A stretch of DNA of 64,000 nucleotides, taken from contig NZ_CP089288.1 of assembly GCF_022819345.1 (NCBI RefSeq), forward strand, positions 186,001 to 250,000. Direction: 5' to 3'. The stretch comes from Candidatus Nanosynbacter sp. HMT-352. Lineage in GTDB: Bacteria > Patescibacteriota > Saccharimonadia > Saccharimonadales > Saccharimonadaceae. Position 1 is the stretch's first letter, and the number at the start of each line of letters is the position of its first letter. Below are positions 8,454-16,120 of this stretch, in pieces. The translations under genes were made by a program, and so were the position numbers. The notes under the pieces were generated by a model, which had not been told where the DNA came from, made no database searches, and saw only the letters and a program-made list of their open reading frames with translations.

Positions 8454-10530
8454 AATGCTCCCTCATTTCAAATTCCGCTTGCTTGCCCTTATTCCATTGA
8501 GAAACTGGACGCAAGAAACCAACCACACGTGAGTAAACTTCAGTCGCTTCACCACACTTTGGACATTCTGGATGCTCACCAACAATATAGCCGTGATTCT
8601 TACAAATTGAGAAGCTTGGACTGAACGTGAAGTATGGCAATTTGTAATTTTCACAAATCGTTTTCACCAATTTTTTCAAAGTTTGTGGATCGTCCATGCG
8701 CTCACCCAAGAAGAAGTGAATCACCGTGCCACCTGTGTACTTGGTTTGCAAATTGTCCTGAAGATCCATCAATTCAAACAAATCGTCTGTGTAATTAACT
8801 GGCAAGTGGCTAGAGTTGGTATAGAACGGACATTTAACTTCCGCACCAATTCCGTTAGCAAAATGCGCTCGATCTGGAAAGCTGGCTTTATCAAGTTGCG
8901 CTAATCGATAAGTTGTGCCTTCAGCTGGCGTTGCCTCAAGATTGTAATTATTGCCAGTCTCCTTCTGATATTCCACCAAACGATCGCGCATAAAATCAAG
9001 CGTTTTCTCAGCAAAAGCCTTACCTTTTTCCGTGCCAATATCAACGCCCAACAAATTAAGCGCTGCCTCATTCGTGCCGATCAAACCAATGGTTGAAAAA
9101 TGGTTCTTCCAATATTGGTTGAAGCGTTGCTTAATGTTTCGCAAATAAAACTTGGTGTACGGATACAAATTAGCGTCGGTCAATCGCTCCAAAACTTTAC
9201 GCTTAGTTTCCAGGCTGTCTTTTGCCATATCCATAAGTTCAGCCAATCCCTTAAAGAACTCTTTTTCGTTCTTGGATTTTAGCGCCAGTCGCGGCAAGTT
9301 TATCGTTACCACACCGACCGAACCAGTCATTGGATTTGAGCCGAACAAGCCGCCGCCACGATATTCCAATTGACGATTATCAATACGCAATCGACAGCAC
9401 ATCGAGCGCGCATCTTCTGGATCCATGTCGGAATTAATGAAGTTTGAGAAGTATGGAATGCCGTATTTAGCGCTAGCTTCCCACAAACTTTCAATCACCG
9501 GATTATCCCAATTGAAATCCTTGGTGATATTAACTGTTGGGATCGGGAACGTAAAGACTCGACCATTAGCGTCACCCTCAGAAAGAACCTCCAACAGCGC
9601 CTTGTTTAACATATTCATTTCTTCTTGATATTCGCCATAAGTCGTATCCTGCATCTCGCCGCCAATAATCACTGGATTATCTGCCATGTGTTTTGGACAT
9701 TCAAGGTCAAGTGTAATGTTGGTAAACGGCGTCTGGAAACCAACACGAGTCGGCACATTAACGTTAAAGACGAATTCTTGAATAGCCTGTTTTACTTCGT
9801 CATAGCTCAATTTGTCGGCACGAATAAATGGCGCTAATAGTGTATCAAAATCAGAGAAAGCCTGCGCACCAGCCGCTTCGCCCTGTAATGTATAAAAGAA
9901 GTTTACAACTTGACCAAGTGCTGATCGGAAATGCTTAGCTGGCTTAGAGGCAACCTTACCAGCCACGCCAGTAAATCCTTCTTGCAATAAGTCAGTCAGG
10001 TCCCAACCAACACAATAAACGCTTAACAAGTTAAGGTCGTGAATGTGCAAGTCGCCTTCTTTATGAGCCTGTCCAATCTTCGATGTATAAATCTTATCCA
10101 GCCAGTAAGTCTTCGTAATTTCCGCTGAAACATAGTTATTCAAACCCTGAAGGCTGTAACCCATATTAGAGTTTTCATTAACTTTCCAGTCCAAATTTTC
10201 CAGATATTTATCAATCAAATCAACGTGTGCATTAGAGGTAATTTCGCGCAATTTTTTATGCTGATCGCGGTAAATAATGTACGCCTTTGCAGTCTTCTTA
10301 AACTTAGAGTCAATCAACGCATCCTCAACAATGTCCTGAATATCTTCAACGCTTGGTAGACGTTTTTGGTTACGAGTTTCTAAAACATCCAAAACCTTGT
10401 CGGTCAATTCAACTGCTTGAGCGACGTCAAATTCACCAGTTTCCAGTCCTGCTTTTTCAATTGCTTTTTCAATTTTTTTCCGATCAAATTTAGCAGTTCG
10501 ACCATCGCGTTTTTTAATTGATTTATACAT
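8404..10530 (-). CDS. nrdD: Anaerobic (class III) ribonucleoside-triphosphate reductase
   Basis: Reduces ribonucleoside triphosphates to deoxy forms in the absence of oxygen, using a glycyl radical. 708 residues: an N-terminal ATP-cone (about 1-90, beginning YKSIKKRDGRTAKFDRKKIE) for allosteric control, then the catalytic barrel. A C-terminal zinc site has CKNHGY and CPKCG. The radical loop is RVVGFLRPVSQWN, with the radical glycine near residue 671. It is the first gene of a four-gene minus-strand operon. Translation starts at an ATG behind a strong AAGGAGG. The promoter 110-140 bp upstream carries two NrdR boxes. Confidence 0.95.
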   Translation of the reverse strand: MYKSIKKRDGRTAKFDRKKIEKAIEKAGLETGEFDVAQAVELTDKVLDVLETRNQKRLPSVEDIQDIVEDALIDSKFKKTAKAYIIYRDQHKKLREITSNAHVDLIDKYLENLDWKVNENSNMGYSLQGLNNYVSAEITKTYWLDKIYTSKIGQAHKEGDLHIHDLNLLSVYCVGWDLTDLLQEGFTGVAGKVASKPAKHFRSALGQVVNFFYTLQGEAAGAQAFSDFDTLLAPFIRADKLSYDEVKQAIQEFVFNVNVPTRVGFQTPFTNITLDLECPKHMADNPVIIGGEMQDTTYGEYQEEMNMLNKALLEVLSEGDANGRVFTFPIPTVNITKDFNWDNPVIESLWEASAKYGIPYFSNFINSDMDPEDARSMCCRLRIDNRQLEYRGGGLFGSNPMTGSVGVVTINLPRLALKSKNEKEFFKGLAELMDMAKDSLETKRKVLERLTDANLYPYTKFYLRNIKQRFNQYWKNHFSTIGLIGTNEAALNLLGVDIGTEKGKAFAEKTLDFMRDRLVEYQKETGNNYNLEATPAEGTTYRLAQLDKASFPDRAHFANGIGAEVKCPFYTNSSHLPVNYTDDLFELMDLQDNLQTKYTGGTVIHFFLGERMDDPQTLKKLVKTICENYKLPYFTFSPSFSICKNHGYIVGEHPECPKCGEATEVYSRVVGFLRPVSQWNKGKQAEFEMREHYDDAAEHQRLSAVAAA

Positions 10531-10615
10531 TCCCCCTCCTTATTTATAAAAATAGCAAACCAGCCCAACCTCTCCAGTGGGTACATGTTGCAAAAAACGT
10601 TATTTATTTTCTAAA

Positions 10616-10631
10616 ACACCATATGTAGTGC
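10616..10631 (-). promoter_or_regulatory. NrdR box 1 (downstream of nrdD -10)
   Basis: The 16-mer ACACCATATGTAGTGC matches the palindromic NrdR consensus acaCwAtATaTwGtgt at 13 of 16 positions. It lies just downstream of the predicted -10, around the transcription start, where repressor binding would block initiation. Confidence 0.7.
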
Positions 10632-10640
10632 TTAATATTG

Positions 10641-10670
10641 AATATACACGCGATATATAGCGTCTGTCAA
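10641..10670 (-). promoter_or_regulatory. nrdD operon promoter (-35 TTGACA, -10 TATATT)
   Basis: A consensus TTGACA (10665-10670) and TATATT (10641-10646) are separated by 18 bp on the minus strand. The predicted leader to nrdD is about 105 nt and contains a small hairpin (CCCA...TGGG near 10565-10582) and a strong ribosome-binding site. Confidence 0.7.
10648..10663 (-). promoter_or_regulatory. NrdR box 2 (between -35 and -10)
   Basis: The 16-mer ACGCGATATATAGCGT matches the NrdR consensus at 13 of 16 positions. Its start lies 32 bp (three helical turns) from box 1, the usual tandem NrdR spacing, and it fills the spacer of the nrdD promoter. Confidence 0.72.
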
Positions 10671-10706
10671 TGAAAGTACATTGTATTATTTACATTTATG
10701 ATCTCT

Positions 10707-11717
10707 TTACATAGATTGCAGCAAATCATAAGCAGCAGCCGCTGATAACGCCTGCATTTGACGAAGATTATCACCCGGCTTGAGTGGTGGTTTTAGGCTA
10801 CGTGTAAGGAAAAATCCGACAAATGACGCCAGCATTTCCGCGTTCAACTCACCTAGCCACGGCGTTACGTCATGACCATGGCGCGCCATATCAACCAGAA
10901 ATTCTGTCGCACCAGATCCCTGGGGCGCATAGGAAGCCCAGTTCCAGTCAACCAACTTCAACTCGCCAGTTTGCGGATTAAATGCCAAATTATCACTACG
11001 AACATCCGAATGATTAAAGCAGTCCTCCGTCTGCTTGGCAAATTCTTTAGCGCGCGCCGAAATATCAATCAACTCATCGCGCTTTTCTAACAGCTCAATT
11101 ATAGCCTGACAACGCCGCTGATTAATCTCCAACTGATTTGGCAATAGTTTTTGATAATTATTAATCAATCGACGACGAATATCAGCGTCAGCAATAATCT
11201 GATCAATCCCATCATCTAAGCCAAGCTCTCTCGCCACAAACGGTTGTAGTTGCAATTCTTCAATCAGCTCCTGCGGCAATTTTATTTTTTCCAACTCGCG
11301 GACCGCGGTTATCACCGTCGAAATATAACGTTCCGCGACAGAGTTATCCGTCGGAGGTTGCCACAACCACCCATCTGACGAAGCGTAACTGCTCGTCATC
11401 AACACGTGACCATCATCGGCCAATTCAGTCCAATCAGCAACATATTGCGGATAAGTTTTCTGTAACAAGCGTGTTACTGCATAATCTTTTTTTAGCCAGC
11501 CTAATTCCCGCTCACCCTCATCCGACAATAAATTAGCATCAACTTCTTTAACGAAAATCGTTCGATCACCAGACGACACTAGTGCTCGGCGATTAAGCGA
11601 AAAGCCGCCACTTACTGGCGTGATCCGTAATTCAGATGAATCAACGTTTAGCTCCGCCGCCGCACACTGCAAGACTCTGTCGGTTAATAATTTATCGTGA
11701 TCTGGCAATGTTTCCAT
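10707..11717 (-). CDS. Aminoglycoside-phosphotransferase-family kinase-like protein
   Basis: 336-residue protein with the APH/choline-kinase fold. The catalytic loop is CFNHSDVRSDNLAFN and the metal-binding segment is LKLVDWNWAS. The N-terminal lobe has VSGGFSLNRRAL and IFVKEVD (the ATP-binding lysine strand). The family includes antibiotic, homoserine and choline kinases; the substrate cannot be assigned, and resistance should not be assumed. A TATAAT box 6 nt before the ATG implies a leaderless mRNA. Confidence 0.78.
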   Translation of the reverse strand: METLPDHDKLLTDRVLQCAAAELNVDSSELRITPVSGGFSLNRRALVSSGDRTIFVKEVDANLLSDEGERELGWLKKDYAVTRLLQKTYPQYVADWTELADDGHVLMTSSYASSDGWLWQPPTDNSVAERYISTVITAVRELEKIKLPQELIEELQLQPFVARELGLDDGIDQIIADADIRRRLINNYQKLLPNQLEINQRRCQAIIELLEKRDELIDISARAKEFAKQTEDCFNHSDVRSDNLAFNPQTGELKLVDWNWASYAPQGSGATEFLVDMARHGHDVTPWLGELNAEMLASFVGFFLTRSLKPPLKPGDNLRQMQALSAAAAYDLLQSM

Positions 11718-11723
11718 GTATAA

Positions 11724-11729
11724 ATTATA
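11724..11729 (-). promoter_or_regulatory. -10 box, leaderless start of the phosphotransferase-like gene
   Basis: TATAAT on the minus strand ends 6 nt before the ATG at 11717; no Shine-Dalgarno sequence is present. Confidence 0.5.
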
Positions 11730-11835
11730 ACATCATAATCATCAGGAAGCAGTTCGATAACCTTCACTGCCATCATTCGCCATAGGTTTGTTGTTAAATT
11801 GACCAATCTACTTTTATTTTTATTGCGCTTGTTGT

Positions 11836-11841
11836 TATAAT
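11836..11841 (+). promoter_or_regulatory. -10 box of the first GH16 gene
   Basis: TATAAT in a context (GTTGTTAAA, ACTTTTATT, GCTT, TTGTTA) that recurs in the same order upstream of the second GH16 gene at 13215-13275, so the promoter was duplicated along with the gene. AAGGGGAG lies just before the ATG. Confidence 0.5.
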
Positions 11842-11871
11842 TGGTGTCTAACATAAATTTAAGGGGAGTGT

Positions 11872-13119
11872 ATGTTAATAAGAAAACGCTTTTTAAATAC
11901 AAAAGTTAAAATATTAACTGGAGTAATAGCCGCTGGACTATTCATTGGCGGGTCGCTACTTACCTTGCCAACTGGACAAGCTAAGAGTGTCGTCAGCGAT
12001 GATTATCCATTAAATGATAGTACTCACTGGAACACAGAACCTGTTTGGCGTGATGAGTTTAATGGCACATCGTTAGATAAAGAATCTTGGAATATATACG
12101 GCAGCGGATGGAGCGCTAATAACGTCCAGAGTTGCTACAGTAGAAGTGAAGAGAATGTGAATGTTAAAAACGGCAGTCTAAACTTAGTAGGACTATATAA
12201 GCCTGGTGCGCGCTGCAAAGGAAATGAAAAAAGCGGCGACTTCACCTCTGGATTCGTAGAGACAAAGGGTAAAAAATCTTGGACTTACGGCTACATCGAG
12301 GCGCGTATAAAAATGCCAAATAACAAGAGTACTTGGCCTGGTTTTTGGATGAGTCCTGACAAACCTACATACGGCAGTTGGCCTCGCAGTGGTGAAATTG
12401 ACATCGTAGAAACTAAAGGTTCTAACTTAGATTACGCGGCAGCAGACGCTCACTGGGGACTTTCAACATACAATAAAAAACATGCTCAAGGTAGAGATTT
12501 ACCAGCTGGATTTAAAGATACTACTCAGTGGCACACTTACGGCGTAAAATGGACTGAAGGAAAATTGGAATATTACATTGACGGCGTAAAATTCCATACA
12601 GTCAGTAGTTTTGGATGGCCAAACGCAGCAAACACACCTTACGGCCCATTCGACAAGCCATTCTTCTTGCGTCTTAACTTAGCAATCGGCGGTGACTACA
12701 TTGACGGTAAAGGTAGTAAATGGTCAAACGCCTACAACGCCCTAGCTGAATATCCAGAGTCATTCCCGGCAACTATGTCAATCGATTACGTCCGTGTATA
12801 CGAAAGACGAACAGCTAAGGAAATAAACGTGCCAGATAACAATTTGCGCACTCAACTTAATAAAAAACTGTCAACAGCACTTAGCACTAATCGTAAAAAC
12901 GATCAAAAAATTACTGACGTAGAGTTGGAAAAATTGACAGATCTTAACTTAGATGCGGCCGACAACGCATCAGAAGCAGAAAAGATTCACGATTTAACAG
13001 GCTTAGAGGCAGCTAAAAACCTTAAGACCTTATCTCTTAAGAACAGCTCTATCTTCGACCTAAGAGCAGTTTCTAACATCAAATCTCTAAAGTCAATAAA
13101 CTTAACGATTAATCGCTAA
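11872..13119 (+). CDS. Secreted GH16 glycosidase with leucine-rich-repeat tail (no wall anchor)
   Basis: 415-residue exported protein. A signal peptide (about 1-38: basic start, hydrophobic core, small residues before QAKS) precedes a GH16 beta-glucanase domain (about 47-310) with the catalytic E175-I-D177-I-V-E180 motif, so it should cleave beta-1,3- or beta-1,3-1,4-type glucans. About 95 residues follow with leucine-rich repeats (LEKLTDLNL, LKTLSLKNSSIFDL). The protein ends within the repeats and lacks the Gln-Pro linker and LANTG tail of its neighbour, so it is probably released. The promoter and the 5' third are clearly duplicated with the next gene. A hairpin terminator follows at 13141. 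Confidence 0.85.
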   Translation: MLIRKRFLNTKVKILTGVIAAGLFIGGSLLTLPTGQAKSVVSDDYPLNDSTHWNTEPVWRDEFNGTSLDKESWNIYGSGWSANNVQSCYSRSEENVNVKNGSLNLVGLYKPGARCKGNEKSGDFTSGFVETKGKKSWTYGYIEARIKMPNNKSTWPGFWMSPDKPTYGSWPRSGEIDIVETKGSNLDYAAADAHWGLSTYNKKHAQGRDLPAGFKDTTQWHTYGVKWTEGKLEYYIDGVKFHTVSSFGWPNAANTPYGPFDKPFFLRLNLAIGGDYIDGKGSKWSNAYNALAEYPESFPATMSIDYVRVYERRTAKEINVPDNNLRTQLNKKLSTALSTNRKNDQKITDVELEKLTDLNLDAADNASEAEKIHDLTGLEAAKNLKTLSLKNSSIFDLRAVSNIKSLKSINLTINR

Positions 13120-13140
13120 TTAGCTTAAACGTTTACAGAA

Positions 13141-13176
13141 AAATTGTCATCTCATTACGGGGTGGCAATTTTTTAT
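13141..13176 (+). terminator. Rho-independent terminator after the first GH16 gene
   Basis: AAATTGTCA pairs with TGGCAATTT (one G-T pair) around a 13-nt loop, followed by a run of T. Confidence 0.75.
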
Positions 13177-13307
13177 TTCAGCTTAAAACCTCAGTATTCA
13201 GTGTTTCCACAGCTCTGTTGTTAAAATAACTACATAATATTCTTTACTTTTATTCCGCTTATTGTTACACTAGCGATGGATAAAAAGTATTTGGGAGAAA
13301 ACAAAAA

Positions 13308-15086
13308 ATGTTAATAAAAAGACGTTTTTTAAATACAAAAGTTAAAATAGTAACTGCGGTAATGGCTGTCGGTATTGTTGTTGGTGGTGCGTTATTTACT
13401 CTGCCAATGGACAACGCCAAAGGTGCAGGAAGTCCATATCCGCCAACAGATAGTGAAAACTGGAATCCAGAACCTGTTTGGCGTGATGAGTTTGACGGAA
13501 ATTCACTAGATGGGACCAAATGGACAGCTCTTAATGGCGGATGGGGAGACGAAGGCCAACAAGTTCGAAACTGCTACACGAGATCAGATGAGAACATTAA
13601 TGTCAGTGGCGGTAGCTTAAATCTAATTGGACTATACAAACCAGGAGCAACCTGTACTGGTGGTAACACTAAAACTGGCAACTTCACTTCCGGATTCGTA
13701 CAGACGAAAAATAAGGCATATTTTAAATATGGCTACATCGAAGCTCGCATAAAAATGCCAAAGAATAAGAGTACTTGGCCTGGTTTTTGGATGAGTCCTA
13801 ACAACTCTCCGTACAGTGCTGGTTGGCCTGATTGGGGCGAGATCGACATCGTAGAGACAAAAGGCTCTAATCACCAATTCGCTGCTTCTGACGCACACTG
13901 GCGAGACAAGAATACACCGACCGGTCAAACCGGAAGTCACAGAAACCGCCAAGGCGTTATTCCACCAAGTAAGTTCGGCACTGGTAATGACACTACAGAG
14001 TGGCACACATACGGCGTAAAATGGACTGAAGGAAAACTTGAATATTTCATTGACGGAGAATGGCATCACACAATTACTGAATTTAAGAATTCGAACTCCA
14101 CAGGAAGCCCTAATGGTCCTTTTGATCAGAACTTCTTCTTACGACTTAACTTAGCCATTGGAGGCAATTACATTGATTCGCCATGGGATGATCCTATCAA
14201 CTCAGTAGGAGCTGCAAATGGAGAGGGCTTCCCGGCAACTATGTCAGTCGACTACGTCCGCGTGTACGAGATGCGAAAACCCAAAGAGGTTGAAGTCAAG
14301 GACACACAACTGCGCAAGTTGCTTAATGACAGACTGTCAACAGTATTTAGCACTAATCGTAAAGACGATCAAAAAATTACTGACGTAGAGTTGGAAAGAT
14401 TGACAGATCTTAACCTAAGTTACTCAAACATTTACGACCTAACCGGAATAGAAGCTGCTAAGAATCTTCAGAACTTGTTGTTAAACAACAACTATATCTC
14501 AGACCTAAGCCCACTATCTGGTCTAACTTCTCTAAAAATTCTATCCTTAAGAAATAACTGCTTCGCCGATATAAGTCCGCTAGCTGGATTAACATCCCTG
14601 ACTTCCCTACGTCTTGAAAATCAGCGAGTTAGTGTTAAGCCTAACGACAAATCATTCGCTTCACCGCTGAAGGATTTGGTAGGAAACACGGTTTCTGTAA
14701 CCAACTCAGCGGAAGTCGTCAACGACACAGCAACTCCTGGAAATATTCAGCTACTATCACTACCAGCCAGCGGAGCATCTCCTATCCTGAATGCTCCTTG
14801 GACCAGAAGCGTAACAATCGGAGCAATTTCAGCTACGTTCAGTGGTACTCTGGCTGTTGACACATCAGCGATTCCTAGGGCATCACAGCCTCAGCCTCAG
14901 CCGCAGCCACAACCACAGCCGCAGCCGCAGCCACAGCCTGGAAATCCGTCAGCTGCCGCTCATAATCCAGTTAATAAGCCTCAGAATGCTGTAAGCGGTC
15001 TACTCGCAAACACAGGATTTAATGCCTTCTTAGGTGTTATCGCCACCCTAGCATTAGTTGCCGCAGGACTATTCATTCTACGCTAA
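13308..15086 (+). CDS. GH16 glycosidase with leucine-rich repeats and LAXTG-type wall-sorting signal
   Basis: 592-residue paralogue of the preceding protein. In order: signal peptide (about 1-40); GH16 domain (about 48-325) with catalytic E178-I-D180-I-V-E183; three to four internalin-type leucine-rich repeats (about 360-445, e.g. LQNLLLNNNYISDLSPLSGL); a beta-rich segment; nine Gln-Pro pairs (about 527-544); then LLANTG, a hydrophobic helix and a final Arg. The last part is a sortase sorting signal of the LAXTG kind used by class E sortases. Predicted role: glucan cleavage or binding at the cell surface, possibly on the host wall. No sortase gene lies in the window. Confidence 0.85.
   Translation: MLIKRRFLNTKVKIVTAVMAVGIVVGGALFTLPMDNAKGAGSPYPPTDSENWNPEPVWRDEFDGNSLDGTKWTALNGGWGDEGQQVRNCYTRSDENINVSGGSLNLIGLYKPGATCTGGNTKTGNFTSGFVQTKNKAYFKYGYIEARIKMPKNKSTWPGFWMSPNNSPYSAGWPDWGEIDIVETKGSNHQFAASDAHWRDKNTPTGQTGSHRNRQGVIPPSKFGTGNDTTEWHTYGVKWTEGKLEYFIDGEWHHTITEFKNSNSTGSPNGPFDQNFFLRLNLAIGGNYIDSPWDDPINSVGAANGEGFPATMSVDYVRVYEMRKPKEVEVKDTQLRKLLNDRLSTVFSTNRKDDQKITDVELERLTDLNLSYSNIYDLTGIEAAKNLQNLLLNNNYISDLSPLSGLTSLKILSLRNNCFADISPLAGLTSLTSLRLENQRVSVKPNDKSFASPLKDLVGNTVSVTNSAEVVNDTATPGNIQLLSLPASGASPILNAPWTRSVTIGAISATFSGTLAVDTSAIPRASQPQPQPQPQPQPQPQPQPGNPSAAAHNPVNKPQNAVSGLLANTGFNAFLGVIATLALVAAGLFILR
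14886..14939 (+). repeat. Nine-fold Gln-Pro codon repeat
   Basis: Nine consecutive CAR-CCN hexamers encode a Gln-Pro wall-spanning linker. Third positions vary between copies, which suggests selection on the protein rather than fresh DNA slippage. Confidence 0.85.
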
Positions 15087-15100
15087 CCAGAGGCTACATA

Positions 15101-15136
15101 AAATTACCACCCCGCGATGAGGTGGTAATTTTTTAT
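15101..15136 (+). terminator. Terminator after the anchored GH16 gene
   Basis: An 11-bp perfect stem (AAATTACCACC against GGTGGTAATTT) with a 9-nt loop and a run of T. The core resembles the terminator of the first GH16 gene. Confidence 0.85.
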
Positions 15137-15158
15137 TGAGAAGTTGGTTTTTATTGTT

Positions 15159-15542
15159 TTACATACCATCAAAAACCAATAAAGCTACATCGCCATCTGC
15201 ATCATTAGCACCCAGCTCTATAAACCTCATCAAATCATCTATCCGCTTAACGGCGCCAGCCTCTCGCCTCTCTTCCGCTAACTTTCGTATCTCTGGCAAT
15301 TCATTTTCTACCAGCCGAACATATGAGTAGCCGTCTACAGCAGTATGTCCATAAAGATCAATATGCGCAATCACTGGAAATCGCTGCTCAAAATCTTCAG
15401 CGTAATCCGCCAAGCCATAAGCAAAGTTAAAAATATCCTTTAAGTCATTACTCCTTGGGCTGCTCTTAAAATCATCCCGTAAACATTGACTAGAAAGAAA
15501 TCTAGCCCACATACCATCGCAATAAGTGTTATTCATAATCAT
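15159..15542 (-). CDS. Hypothetical protein
   Basis: 127 residues, no membrane segment, mixed helical composition with acidic C-terminal part (ELGANDADGDVALLVFDGM). I do not recognise the family. The start at 15542 has AGGTGAG 6 nt upstream, which supports it as a real gene. It lies between the convergent GH16 terminator and tRNA-Asn. Confidence 0.55.
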   Translation of the reverse strand: MIMNNTYCDGMWARFLSSQCLRDDFKSSPRSNDLKDIFNFAYGLADYAEDFEQRFPVIAHIDLYGHTAVDGYSYVRLVENELPEIRKLAEERREAGAVKRIDDLMRFIELGANDADGDVALLVFDGM

Positions 15543-15592
15543 TATTGTCTCACCTATTCCGCGTTATTAGAAATATATAACTACAAAAACAA

Positions 15593-15628
15593 TAAAAAAG
15601 ACCTCAACTATACTTGTTGAAGTCTTAA
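15593..15628 (-). terminator. Terminator of tRNA-Asn
   Basis: On the minus strand AAGACTTCAAC pairs with GTTGAGGTCTT (11 bp, one G-T pair) around a 7-nt loop and is followed by TTTT, just after the tRNA 3' end. Confidence 0.8.
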
Positions 15629-15637
15629 AATTCGATT

Positions 15638-15712
15638 TGGCTCCGGGGGCGGGGTTCGAACCCGCGGCCTATTGGTTAACAGCCAACCGCTCTACCGCTG
15701 AGCTACCCCGGA
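15638..15712 (-). tRNA. tRNA-Asn (GTT)
   Basis: Cloverleaf on the minus strand: acceptor TCCGGGG/CCCCGGA, D-arm with AGCGGTAGA, anticodon loop CTGTTAA (GTT), T-loop GGTTCGAACC, discriminator G and an encoded CCA (15638-15640). Confidence 0.95.
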
Positions 15713-15723
15713 ATATGTCTTGT

Positions 15724-15752
15724 ATTATAGCGAGTTTTTGAATAGTTGTAAA
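15724..15752 (-). promoter_or_regulatory. tRNA-Asn promoter
   Basis: TTTACA (15747-15752) and TATAAT (15724-15729) with a 17-bp spacer, ending 11 nt before the tRNA 5' end. Confidence 0.65.
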
Positions 15753-15753
15753 G

Positions 15754-16086
15754 TTACTGACGGACAATTTCCAATGCTTTTTTTAAAATCTCCACTTCCG
15801 AGCGTGATTTTTCGTCGTCCTCGGCTTCTCTCTTCTTAATTTCCTTCACTAAATTCTGCCACCAAACTTCTTTTTTCTCACTGCTCAGCGTCAAAGACCT
15901 AACTTCGCCGTCCTGCTTCTCCAAAAATCCCGCAGCCACCAAATTATCAACATGTTTTGCCACCGTCGACACCGATTTATAGCCTAAGGCGCGCATAATT
16001 TCCCGAAGCGTCGGACTATAGCCATTGCCCTTTATAAACCCATCGATAAAATCCAACATTATTTTTTGCTTTTTCGTCAGTTTCAT
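15754..16086 (-). CDS. LexA-like winged-helix DNA-binding protein without peptidase domain
   Basis: About 110 residues. The first 65 form the LexA DNA-binding domain: KLTKKQKIMLDFIDGFI, GYSPTLREIMRALGYKSVSTVAKHVDNL and GFLEKQDGEVRSLTL. The rest is a charged helix, and the S24 self-cleavage domain with its Ser-Lys dyad is missing. It therefore cannot be a classic RecA-cleavable repressor. I place the start at 16086 rather than the upstream ATG at 16104, because a TATACT box lies between them, 6 nt from 16086. It is divergent from the glycan polymerase gene and may regulate it. Confidence 0.78.
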   Translation of the reverse strand: MKLTKKQKIMLDFIDGFIKGNGYSPTLREIMRALGYKSVSTVAKHVDNLVAAGFLEKQDGEVRSLTLSSEKKEVWWQNLVKEIKKREAEDDEKSRSEVEILKKALEIVRQ

Positions 16087-16092
16087 ATCTAA

Positions 16093-16114
16093 AGTATACA
16101 CCATACGCTATACT
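16093..16114. promoter_or_regulatory. Overlapping divergent leaderless promoters
   Basis: AAGTATA and TATACTT form an inverted repeat (16092-16098 and 16109-16115) with a 10-bp centre. Each arm is the -10 box of one gene and each lies exactly 6 nt from its ATG (16086 minus, 16121 plus). Polymerase could occupy only one direction at a time. Confidence 0.6.
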
Positions 16115-16120
16115 TAAAAT

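Noticed and set aside
10707..11717. Aminoglycoside resistance gene
   Set aside because: The APH-type fold is clear, but the family is broad and nothing in the sequence or context identifies an antibiotic substrate.
13632..14069. 145-codon minus-strand frame inside the second GH16 gene
   Set aside because: It is antisense to the conserved catalytic domain and its composition is that of a mirror frame.
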